This document shows positions 18,201 to 25,934 of a stretch of DNA of 64,000 bases, piece after piece (the stretch's first letter is position 1; every line of letters begins with the position of its first letter). The translations under genes and the position numbers were made by a program. Source of the stretch: Pseudomonas cichorii (GTDB lineage: Bacteria > Pseudomonadota > Gammaproteobacteria > Pseudomonadales > Pseudomonadaceae); the NCBI RefSeq assembly GCF_003700275.1, contig NZ_RBRE01000051.1, positions 1 to 64,000 of the forward strand. Direction: 5' to 3'. The notes beneath the pieces are model-generated. The model was given only the letters and a program-made list of their open reading frames with translations. It was not told where the DNA came from and did no database searches.

Positions 18201-20582
18201 TCAGAGTGTCCACTTCAGCGAGAACATCAGGTTGCGCGGGTCGCCGTAGACACCACTACCGGTACCGGTCGGAATGCCCTGCCAGTACTTGGTGTCGAAC
18301 ACGTTGTTGAAGTTGACGCGGCCATCCCAGTGCTCATCGAGCTTGTAGCCCGCCATCAGGCCGACCACCGAGTAGGCATTCTGTGTTGCGTAGCCGCTGC
18401 CGACGCGGTTGAAGGTTTCGCTCTGGGCAAGCACGTCTGCACCGACGCGCCATTTGCTCAGATCGCCGTCCAGGTTGTAGCTGGTGGCGGCCTTGAACAG
18501 GTGCTTGGGTTGTTCAGGTGCGAACAAGCGGCCTTCGTTGCGTTCGATTGCATCCTTGACGTACTGGCTCAGCACATAGGTATAGGCTGCGGAGAACTGC
18601 CAGTTCGGCGTCAGCGCACCACTGATTTCGGTGTCGATACCGCGGCTGCGGACTTCACCGGCCGAGCCGTAGCAGAGCTGGCTGGACGAGAAGGTTGGGC
18701 ATGAGGTCGACTGGTCCGCCAGTTCGTAGGCACGGTTCTCCTGAGTCATGTCGAACAGCGCTACGGAGGCGTTCAGCGCACCGTCGAAATACTCGCCTTT
18801 CAGGCCGATTTCATAGCTCTTGCCCGTCATCGGCTCCACCACCGAACCAGAGGCATCATTGTTGTTCTGTGGCTTGAAGATCTCGGTGTAGCTGGCGTAG
18901 ACCGAGTAGGTATCGTTCAGGTCATAGATGACGCCCGCATACGGAGTGACTTCCTGAGTGACCTTATAATCGTTGTCGGTGCTGCGATCATCGTAGTCGT
19001 ACCAGCTCAGGCGGCTGCCGATGATCACGTGCAGTGGATCGATCGGGTTGAAACGGGCGACTGCATAGAAAGCTTCTTCAGTTGCGGTATACCTGTTCTG
19101 GTAGGCGTTGCGGTCAGCCAGCGAAGGCTTGGCGATAACGCTGTGACTGAAGTTATAGATATCCACTGACGGGGAGGCCGACCACCAGCCACCGACCTGA
19201 TCGAATTTTTCCTCACGACGGCTCGCGCCGATAGTCAGCTCATGCTCACGTCCGAACAGCTGGAACGGACCGGAGAGAGAACCGTCGACGTTGGTCTGAT
19301 CATCCGTGGTGTCATATTGGCCGGAAGACTGAGTAAAACCTGTGCTGCCGCCGTAGTTCAGGTAGCTGGAAAACGAATTGGACTCGGCCCAGATTTTGGC
19401 GGCCGCCAGCTTGGCGCTCCAGCCGTTGTCGAAACGGTGAGTCAGATCGGTGAATACACTGACATTGTCCCGATCCCAGTAAGCCCAGTCGTTACTCAGG
19501 AAGGTCGAGCGCGACAGATGCAGGTTTTCCCCGTTGGGACCGGACGGCAGGCTGCCCCAGTCGGAAGTTGCATCGTCACGTTGCTTGGAAGCACCGATGC
19601 TCCAGGTGGTTGCATCGCTCAGATCCGTTTCCAGAATTCCGTAAAAGGTCTGGCGCTGTTTGTTGCGCTCGTCGACAAAGCTCTTGTTGTCTTCATACGC
19701 CGCCACTGCACGGCCACGGACCGTGCCCGATTCGTTGAGCTTGTTGGAGGCATCGACTTCAGTGCGATAACGGTCCCAACTGCCCGCGCTGGTAGTGATG
19801 CTGACCTGCGGCGTTGCGGTTGGGCGCTTGCGCACCATGTTCAGCGTTGCCGAGGGGTTGCCGGCACCGGTCATCAGGCCGGTAGCGCCACGTACGACTT
19901 CAACACGGTCATAGATGGCCAGGTCCGCTTCGGAAATAGTGTCCTGAGTGAAAGTCCCCAGGCTGCTCGGCAGACCGTCGTACATCAGGTTGTCGATGGT
20001 GAAGCCGCGTGCCAGGAACTGCTGGCGGTCCTGACCGAACTTGCGCAGGGTTACGCCCGGTGCGTATTTGACGACGTCGTTGACGTCGCTCATGCCCTTG
20101 TCATCCATGCGCTGGCGCGTGATGACACTGACCGATTGCGGCGTTTCGCGGATCGACAACGGCAACTTGGTCGCCGTACTCATCGAGCCGGTGGTGTAAG
20201 ACGTGGTGCCTTCGGTGGTCGCAACTCCGGCAAGGCCTGCATCGGCATTGATATTCACGTTGCCCAGCGATACCGGGCCTTCGGCTGGCTGCTGGAATAC
20301 CTGAGCAGAGTTGCCCTGCACCGTGGCCTTGAGGCCGCTGCCCGCCAGCAACTGATTCAGCGCTTGCGCCGGCTCCAGATTACCGCGCACGGCTGGCGCC
20401 TGTTTACCCGCGACCGACTGGGCATCGAAGCTCACTTGCATGCCACTGGCCTGGCCCAGTTGGGTCAGGGAAGACGACAGGGGCTGGGATGGCAGATTCA
20501 GGCTGACAGGCGCTGCGATGGCAACGGCTGACAGACCAAGTGCCAGGGCACCGGTCAACGTGGGTATAAAGGGACGAAGCAT
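18201..20582 (-). CDS. TonB-dependent siderophore receptor with STN signalling domain (FpvA/FhuE-type)
   Basis: A 793-residue outer-membrane receptor. Order: signal peptide (LALGLSAVAIAAP), STN domain (about residues 25-105, with LNQLLAGSGL), plug with the TonB-box-to-plug signature ETPQSVSVITRQRM and VEVVRGATGLM, then a 22-strand barrel ending in aromatic-rich ...LMFSLKWTL. The plug and barrel style (GFTIDNLMYDGLP; GSWDRYRTEVD) suggests a ferric siderophore such as pyoverdine, coprogen or a hydroxamate. ATG 20582 has AGGA 8 nt upstream. The STN domain implies surface signalling, yet no sigma/anti-sigma pair lies directly next to it. Confidence 0.88.
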   Translation of the reverse strand: MLRPFIPTLTGALALGLSAVAIAAPVSLNLPSQPLSSSLTQLGQASGMQVSFDAQSVAGKQAPAVRGNLEPAQALNQLLAGSGLKATVQGNSAQVFQQPAEGPVSLGNVNINADAGLAGVATTEGTTSYTTGSMSTATKLPLSIRETPQSVSVITRQRMDDKGMSDVNDVVKYAPGVTLRKFGQDRQQFLARGFTIDNLMYDGLPSSLGTFTQDTISEADLAIYDRVEVVRGATGLMTGAGNPSATLNMVRKRPTATPQVSITTSAGSWDRYRTEVDASNKLNESGTVRGRAVAAYEDNKSFVDERNKQRQTFYGILETDLSDATTWSIGASKQRDDATSDWGSLPSGPNGENLHLSRSTFLSNDWAYWDRDNVSVFTDLTHRFDNGWSAKLAAAKIWAESNSFSSYLNYGGSTGFTQSSGQYDTTDDQTNVDGSLSGPFQLFGREHELTIGASRREEKFDQVGGWWSASPSVDIYNFSHSVIAKPSLADRNAYQNRYTATEEAFYAVARFNPIDPLHVIIGSRLSWYDYDDRSTDNDYKVTQEVTPYAGVIYDLNDTYSVYASYTEIFKPQNNNDASGSVVEPMTGKSYEIGLKGEYFDGALNASVALFDMTQENRAYELADQSTSCPTFSSSQLCYGSAGEVRSRGIDTEISGALTPNWQFSAAYTYVLSQYVKDAIERNEGRLFAPEQPKHLFKAATSYNLDGDLSKWRVGADVLAQSETFNRVGSGYATQNAYSVVGLMAGYKLDEHWDGRVNFNNVFDTKYWQGIPTGTGSGVYGDPRNLMFSLKWTL

Positions 20583-20701
20583 CTCGTGATTCCTAGAGGG
20601 GCATGAAGACAGATCGGCTTTGCAGAGGGCGTAGCGATGGTCGCTCGACGTGGCAAAGGGCAACGTTGAAGGCGCGGATTTAACAATTTTTTCACATCGA
20701 T

Positions 20702-20720
20702 GTAAATACAAACGATTTGC
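20702..20720 (-). promoter_or_regulatory. Weak Fur-box-like sequence
   Basis: On the minus strand GCAAATCGTTTGTATTTAC matches about 9-10 of 19 positions of the GATAATGATAATCATTATC consensus. It sits 120 bp upstream of the first receptor start, a sensible place, but the match is poor. Confidence 0.3.
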
Positions 20721-20921
20721 AATCACGCTTTGCTTACGGTTCTTGAGCATGTGGGCGTCGACCGTACTGGCTTCTTAATGGCCCGATCACCCCGGCCTGT
20801 CTGGTCGAAACGCTTGCATGATGTCTGATGACATATGGAGAGGTCCGGGCTAGAGCCTTGGCTTTATCCGACCAGCGGTGAGGTAGTGCAATGCGATAAA
20901 GGCCTGAAGCCAAAATCAGGA

Positions 20922-20940
20922 AGCCCGCACGAGGCGGGCT
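20922..20940 (-). terminator. Hairpin after the second receptor gene
   Basis: AGCCCGC (20922-20928) pairs with GCGGGCT (20934-20940), loop ACGAG. The same 20-base element is part of the tRNA-Met terminator at 25168-25201. Confidence 0.65.
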
Positions 20941-21014
20941 ATGTACTCAGTTGGCACTGACAGCGTAATGGATTCGTATCTGCGCCAGGCAGCGGACGGC
21001 CAGAAGCCCTCTGA

Positions 21015-23441
21015 TCACCATGAATATTTAACGCTGGTCAGCAACGTGCGCCGCATCCCTGGGTAGCACTCATAAGAGTCATCGCAGGTCGCCACGTATT
21101 CGGTGTCCAACAGGTTTTGCGCATTGACCGAAACGGTCACGTGCTTGTTGATCGGGTAGCTCGCGCCCGCATCGAATAGCGTGTAGTTATCGATGTGGTA
21201 GGTGTTTTCGTTGTCGCCATACAGCACGCCGGTGTAGCGGGCGCCACCGCCCAGGCTCAGACCGTTGAGCGCGCTATCCCTGAAGGTGTAGTTCAACCAG
21301 GCGGACGCCATGTGCTTGGGTACGTTGGCCGGGCGATTGCCCTCGTCGCCACGATTGCTCTTGGTGATTTCGGCGTTGGTATAGGTATAGGAGGCAATCA
21401 GATCCCAGTTCTGATCCAGCCGGGCCTTGACCTCGGCTTCGATGCCTCGTGACTGCTGTTCGCCCGACGCAACGGTAAAGCCGGTGTTCACGCCGCCTAC
21501 GATTTCAGTGGTCAGCACATTGGTCTTGGTCAGGTCGTAGGCCGCGAGAGTCATCAGGATTGCATCGGTAGGCTGGTATTTCACACCCACTTCCCACTGA
21601 TGCGCCATGCTCGGGTCGAAGGCGCTGCCGTTGCGATCGGTGCCGGTGTTGGGAGTGAACGATTCGGCGTAGCTGACATAAGGCGCCAGGCCAAACTCGG
21701 TGAGATAGGTCAGTCCCAGGCGGCCGGTGAAGGCATTGTCTTTCTGGTTGGAGGAGGTGCCGACGTGGTTGTCCAGGTCGTTGCGTACATAGTCATAGCG
21801 ACCGCCAGCGGTGAAAATCCAATGGTCGTCGAACTTGATCTGGTCTTGAACATAAGCGCCGACCTGTTCGATGGTCTGGTCGTAATCAACCGGGTTGATG
21901 CTGTTGGCGGCATTGGGGCGGGCGATAGTCATGCCGTACTGCGGGGCGTAGATATTCATACTCGGCGCTTGTGTGCGCCAGCGTGTGATATCGGTGTCCT
22001 GGTGGGTGTAGTCGACGCCCATCAAAAGCGTGTGGCTTATCGGTCCGGTACTGAAGTCGGCCTGCAACTGGTTGTCCAGGTTGAACGTGTTCATGTGCTG
22101 GTCGAAACGGTCGGCGATTCTTGTCACGTTGCCGGTAGCAGTGTTGACGGCGGTGGGCAGCAGGTTCTGGAAGATCACGTCGACCTGCCCGTACCGGGCG
22201 TTCTGGCGGAACTCCCAGGTGTCGTCCAGCCGATGGCTGAACTCGTAGCCCAGGCTGTATTGCTCCTGGTCCAGGCGGTTGAAACTGTGGTCGCCCATCA
22301 ACGTGTTGGTGGTGTGGCCATTCGGTGTGCTGTAGGCGAACAGCGAACCACCGTTTGAATCACGCATGAAGTCGGTGAGCACCGTCAGGCGTGTATCTTC
22401 GTCCGGCGCCCAGGTGAAGGACGGCGCGATATACAGGCGGTCGTCTTTCAGGGCGTGGCCGTCAGCGTAATCCACTTGGGTATCGGCTTCACGTGCCAAG
22501 CCGACCACGCGGTAGAGCAGGCTTTGATCGTCAGTCAGCTCACCGCCGATATCGAACTGGCCTTGCAGGCGATCATGGTTACCGCCGGTGAACTGCACTT
22601 CGTTGAGGTGATTGGCTTCGGGCTTTTTGCTGACACGGTTGACTATGCCTCCCGCATCTCCCTGACCGAACAGGCTGGATGCCGGGCCACGGACCACGTC
22701 TACGCGGTCCAGGGAGTACGGTTCGCTACGGAAAAACGCATAGCTATTGTCTTGCTGGCGCAGGCCGTTGAGATAGTCACTACTGGCCTGGCCATTGAAG
22801 CCGCGGATGTACAACCAGTCAAAACCCTTGGGGTCCAGGCCATAGGCTTCCACCTTGACGCCGGGCACGTAGCGCAATGCGTCGGTGACAGTCTGTGCGC
22901 CCTGTGCTTGCATCTGCTGGCGAGTGATTACCGAGATTGACTGCGGGACCTCAATGATCGGTGTGTCAGTCTTGGTGCCTGCACTGCTGCGCGTAGCCAC
23001 GTAACCCTCCACGGGACCCGCCGCCGACTCGGCCGATTTGCCAGTGATGCTGGTGGGGTCCAGTTGCAGCGCCGCGTCGCCCACGGCGATCAGCGAATAG
23101 CTGCCATTGCCCAGCAATACCGCTTGCAACTTGCTGCCGGCCAGCAGTTGGCGCAAGCCCGAGTCCACTGTATACACGCCATGCAAACCAGCGGATCGCT
23201 GCCCTTGCGCCAAGGTCGGGTCGAAGGAAATATTGATCCCCGTCGTGGCTGCAAACTGGGCCAGTGCGGTATTGACCGAGCCTGCCGGAATATCGAACTG
23301 GCTCGATGCGCTCTGTGCCCAGGCTGGCGCAGCAACCATTATCGCGGTCAGCGGTGCGCCCAGTGCCATGCCAAGCAACGTCCGGCGCACTATGCGGGTC
23401 AGTGAAGGGGGTCGTTGAGTCGTTGGCTTGTGTGCGGACAT
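21015..23441 (-). CDS. TonB-dependent hydroxamate siderophore receptor with STN domain (FoxA/FiuA-type)
   Basis: An 808-residue receptor. Features in order: a long signal peptide (about residues 1-42, ending APAWAQ), STN domain (FDIPAGSVNTALAQFAATTG), plug (EVPQSISVITRQQM; VDVVRGPASSLFGQGDAGG), and a barrel ending YVATCDDSYECYPG...VKYSW. The Cys-containing terminal strand is like that of FhuA/FoxA/FiuA receptors for ferrichrome and ferrioxamine. Downstream of the fecI-fecR pair on the same strand, it is the expected partner of that signalling system. Exact ligand (ferrichrome or ferrioxamine B) not determinable. Confidence 0.9.
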   Translation of the reverse strand: MSAHKPTTQRPPSLTRIVRRTLLGMALGAPLTAIMVAAPAWAQSASSQFDIPAGSVNTALAQFAATTGINISFDPTLAQGQRSAGLHGVYTVDSGLRQLLAGSKLQAVLLGNGSYSLIAVGDAALQLDPTSITGKSAESAAGPVEGYVATRSSAGTKTDTPIIEVPQSISVITRQQMQAQGAQTVTDALRYVPGVKVEAYGLDPKGFDWLYIRGFNGQASSDYLNGLRQQDNSYAFFRSEPYSLDRVDVVRGPASSLFGQGDAGGIVNRVSKKPEANHLNEVQFTGGNHDRLQGQFDIGGELTDDQSLLYRVVGLAREADTQVDYADGHALKDDRLYIAPSFTWAPDEDTRLTVLTDFMRDSNGGSLFAYSTPNGHTTNTLMGDHSFNRLDQEQYSLGYEFSHRLDDTWEFRQNARYGQVDVIFQNLLPTAVNTATGNVTRIADRFDQHMNTFNLDNQLQADFSTGPISHTLLMGVDYTHQDTDITRWRTQAPSMNIYAPQYGMTIARPNAANSINPVDYDQTIEQVGAYVQDQIKFDDHWIFTAGGRYDYVRNDLDNHVGTSSNQKDNAFTGRLGLTYLTEFGLAPYVSYAESFTPNTGTDRNGSAFDPSMAHQWEVGVKYQPTDAILMTLAAYDLTKTNVLTTEIVGGVNTGFTVASGEQQSRGIEAEVKARLDQNWDLIASYTYTNAEITKSNRGDEGNRPANVPKHMASAWLNYTFRDSALNGLSLGGGARYTGVLYGDNENTYHIDNYTLFDAGASYPINKHVTVSVNAQNLLDTEYVATCDDSYECYPGMRRTLLTSVKYSW

Positions 23442-23560
23442 ACCGTTTCCTTTCGCCCAATGGCAGTAGAGTAGGTGGCGTTTGATGCGCCTCTATCTAC
23501 CAAGTCGAATGAAAATTTGAATCAACAACCCCTGGGCGGGATTTATTTCTGGGTGCGCAT

Positions 23561-24499
23561 TCAGGCCGGTTCCACTCGGGTCCAATAGCGACTGAATTGG
23601 CGAGTGCGTACGGGCAGGGTGACGGACAGGTTATCCAGAACGCTATCGATATTGTTCAGGTGAAAGGCCCCCGAGATACGTAGCGCTGCGACTGCGGGAT
23701 CGCAACCCAGATGACCGGGACGGTAGCGCTGGAGCTCAAGGATCAGATCGTCCAGGCGCCAGTTGTTGACCACCAGCATTCCACGGGTCCAGGCATCGGC
23801 GTTCGGGCTGGCGGGTTGCAGGCTGCCGACCTCGTTCCGACTGAACAACAGCTGCTGGCCAGCCTCTACCCGCACCGTTGGCGTCGTGGCTGCCGTGCGT
23901 ACTTCGACAGCATGTTCGAGCACACAGACCCGCGTGCGATCCTCTTCGCTGCGCACGATAAAGCGTGTGCCCAGGGCGCGAAGACTGCCTTCGCGAGTGT
24001 GCACCACAAAGGGCCGAGCCTGGGCATCGCGAGCGGTTTCGACAAGGATTTCCCCACTGAGCAATTGCAGCTCGCGAAGGCTTGGGCTGTAGCGAACGTT
24101 CATCGCTGTGGCCGTATTGAGTTTGACCACGCTGCCATCCTCCAGGTGCAGGCTCCTGCTTTCACCGGTGGAGGTGCGCTGGTCGGCCACCAGCGACGGC
24201 AATGAAGTAGTGCGCCAGGCCAGGGCGCCAGCACCGCTGGTAGCGAGCAATAGCGACAGTACCTTGAGCACCTCGCGGCGCTTGATCCGTGCGCTGTTCA
24301 GCGTTGGGCGAGCTATACCTGGACCAATCCGCTCAAGGCGTTCCTGTAACTGGATGACCCGTTCCCAAGCCTGACGATGATCGGGCGCACCTTCGAGCCA
24401 GCGCCGGTGCGCTTCCCGGGTGACTTCATTGGAGTCTTCGCAACGCAAGTCGACATACCAGCGTGCGGCGGCTTCGAGAGTCGCATGATTCAGCGCCAC
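23561..24499 (-). CDS. FecR-family anti-sigma factor (FoxR/FiuR-type)
   Basis: A 312-residue regulator. N-terminal anti-sigma domain with the conserved pattern AARWYVDLR...HRRWLEGAPDHRQAW, a single membrane span at about residues 78-96 (VLSLLLATSGAGALAW), then the periplasmic FecR domain (LEDGSVVKLNTATAMNVRY) and a C-terminal part that contacts the receptor STN domain. It transmits occupancy of the receptor to the sigma factor. Separated by 3 nt from the sigma gene and 119 bp from the receptor gene, the common fecI-fecR-receptor order. Confidence 0.92.
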   Translation of the reverse strand: MALNHATLEAAARWYVDLRCEDSNEVTREAHRRWLEGAPDHRQAWERVIQLQERLERIGPGIARPTLNSARIKRREVLKVLSLLLATSGAGALAWRTTSLPSLVADQRTSTGESRSLHLEDGSVVKLNTATAMNVRYSPSLRELQLLSGEILVETARDAQARPFVVHTREGSLRALGTRFIVRSEEDRTRVCVLEHAVEVRTAATTPTVRVEAGQQLLFSRNEVGSLQPASPNADAWTRGMLVVNNWRLDDLILELQRYRPGHLGCDPAVAALRISGAFHLNNIDSVLDNLSVTLPVRTRQFSRYWTRVEPA

Positions 24500-24502
24500 G
24501 TC

Positions 24503-25012
24503 TTACTCCTCGGTTGCCAACAGGCAATGCATCAACGCTCGTACAGCGTGCTTCTTGACCGTATTGACCGAAACCTGCAATTGCCGGCCAATCTCGACAT
24601 AGCTCAAGCCATCCAGCTGCGACATCAGGAAGATCTGCCGGGTGCGAGCGCCCAACCCATCCAGTACCCGGTCGATTTCCAGCAATGTCTCAATGATCAG
24701 AAAGCGCGTTTCCGGCGAGATATCCAGCGTTTCGGGCCGGGCCGCCAGGGTTTCCAGATAAGCCTGCTCCAGAGTCCTGCGCCGGAACATATCGATCATC
24801 AGGCTGCGGGCGATGGTGCTCAGATAAGCACGCGGCTCCCGTAGCTCAGGTGCCTTGCGCTGGGTCAGCACCCGAATGAACGTATCCTGAGCCATGTCCG
24901 CCGCGTGATCGACACAGCCCAGGCGTTTGCGTAACCAGCCACAGAGCCAGTGGTGATGATCGGCATAAAGAGCGTGCACGGTCTGTTGATGCAGGCGGTC
25001 GACGGAAGACAT
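24503..25012 (-). CDS. ECF sigma factor, FecI family (FoxI/FiuI-type)
   Basis: A 169-residue ECF sigma factor. Region 2 (LYADHHHWLCGWLRKRLGCVDHAADMAQDTFIRVL) and region 4 (RTRQIFLMSQLDGLSYVEIGRQLQVSVNTVKKHA) are both plain. It directs transcription of the adjacent receptor gene when released by the FecR protein. A strong Fur box lies 25 bp upstream, so iron starvation should switch it on. Confidence 0.94.
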   Translation of the reverse strand: MSSVDRLHQQTVHALYADHHHWLCGWLRKRLGCVDHAADMAQDTFIRVLTQRKAPELREPRAYLSTIARSLMIDMFRRRTLEQAYLETLAARPETLDISPETRFLIIETLLEIDRVLDGLGARTRQIFLMSQLDGLSYVEIGRQLQVSVNTVKKHAVRALMHCLLATEE

Positions 25013-25036
25013 GGCTCAACCTGAAAAGACTTATAT

Positions 25037-25055
25037 GATAATGAATCTCATTTTC
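25037..25055 (-). promoter_or_regulatory. Fur box in front of the fecI-type sigma gene
   Basis: GATAATGAATCTCATTTTC matches 15 of 19 positions of the consensus GATAATGATAATCATTATC and lies just upstream of the sigma factor start (25012). Confidence 0.85.
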
Positions 25056-25167
25056 GTGCCTGCAGGATGATTTTGCAAGGGTGAGGTTTTTGTAGGAGAG
25101 GGGGCGGTTTTGGCGACCAAACGTGGTCGCTGAAGGATGGCGATATGGCAAGACGAGAAATGCCAAA

Positions 25168-25201
25168 AACAAGAAAGCCCGCACGAGGCGGGCTTCTTGT
25201 T
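25168..25201 (-). terminator. Terminator of tRNA-Met
   Basis: AACAAGAA plus AGCCCGC on the left pairs with GCGGGCT plus TCTTGTT on the right, loop ACGAG, and continues into T residues on the minus strand. Confidence 0.85.
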
Positions 25202-25206
25202 CAACT

Positions 25207-25283
25207 TGGTGGCTACACAGGGACTTGAACCCCGGACCCCAGCATTATGAATGCTATGCTCTAACCAACTGAGCTATGTAGCC
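25207..25283 (-). tRNA. tRNA-Met (anticodon CAT)
   Basis: A 77-nt tRNA with encoded CCA. The acceptor GGCTACA pairs with TGTAGCC; the D-loop has AGCTCAGTTGGTTAGAGC; the anticodon loop is TTCATAA; the T arm GTTCAAGTC is standard. The G1-C72 pair and overall sequence are those of the elongator, not initiator, tRNA. Confidence 0.96.
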
Positions 25284-25294
25284 AAGTGGCGCGC

Positions 25295-25323
25295 ATTATT
25301 CGCGCAGAACGACTATGTGTCAA
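25295..25323 (-). promoter_or_regulatory. Sigma-70 promoter of tRNA-Met with GC-rich discriminator
   Basis: On the minus strand TTGACA (25323-25318), 17-bp spacer, AATAAT (25300-25295), then GCGCGCC. A G/C-rich discriminator after the -10 box is typical of stringently controlled stable RNA promoters. Confidence 0.75.
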
Positions 25324-25934
25324 GCGTCGATGTGAAAAATAATTACGTTTGATCAATCGGTTAGCTCGGATCGGCTGCAAGCGCCGGGTTTTCGGGGGCT
25401 TTGCAGGAGGCGATGGCTTGCCTTGTCGACTCCCTTCACCGGCTTTCATGCAGTCTGAATTCGTCTCCTGACATTCCCATCGAATGTTTCCTCCAGTGAC
25501 ATCTTTGAATACTTCATTTTCCAGACCTTTCGAGGTGCTGTTCCGTGAGCGGCTGGTGTTCGGGTTTCCGAATGCTGAAAGGCGTTTCTGTCGGTTTATC
25601 GATGCGAGTTTTTCCTGAAAGGGAACTGTTGGCCCAGGGTTGTCCACGAAGGCGGTTCACTTTGCATGCATTCGATTGCTTCACTGCGCAATTTGCTGCG
25701 TTTGACGGCAATAAAGCCCGCGTCGGTCCAGATCTTGCTTTGTTTCAGCCAATGCACTGAACCAGAGCCTTTTCGGGCTCCCGGAAAAACAGGCGATTTC
25801 GCTTTTCGGATGAACGAGATGCGATGCCTGTCGTCATTAAATCAATAACATGGCATTTTGCTACTTGGCTTTTTAAGAATGGCACCTGCACGGGATTACC
25901 CGTTCTTGCAGGCGGTCCATGGGGGATGTCGGAC
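25324..25934. other. Long intergenic region with no convincing gene
   Basis: About 610 bp between the tRNA promoter and the chemoreceptor gene. Short frames exist on both strands, but none has a ribosome site plus family-like sequence. A hairpin GAGCC-TTTTC-GGGCTC is seen near 25766. It may hold a small RNA or decayed coding DNA. Confidence 0.5.

Larger units (their letters stand above)
20583..21014. other. Intergenic region between the two receptor genes
   Basis: 432 bp. On the minus strand it should hold the promoter of the first receptor and the terminator of the second. A weak Fur-like sequence lies at 20702-20720 and a GC-rich hairpin at 20922-20940. No convincing gene. Confidence 0.5.

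Noticed and set aside
25088..25135. Possible degenerate REP near GTAGGAG...GCGACCA/TGGTCGC
   Set aside because: Only a short 7-bp hairpin (25113-25130) is visible; too divergent from the clear REP pairs to call.
25261..25647. 128-codon minus-strand frame running into the tRNA-Met gene
   Set aside because: Overlaps the tRNA and its promoter; composition not protein-like.
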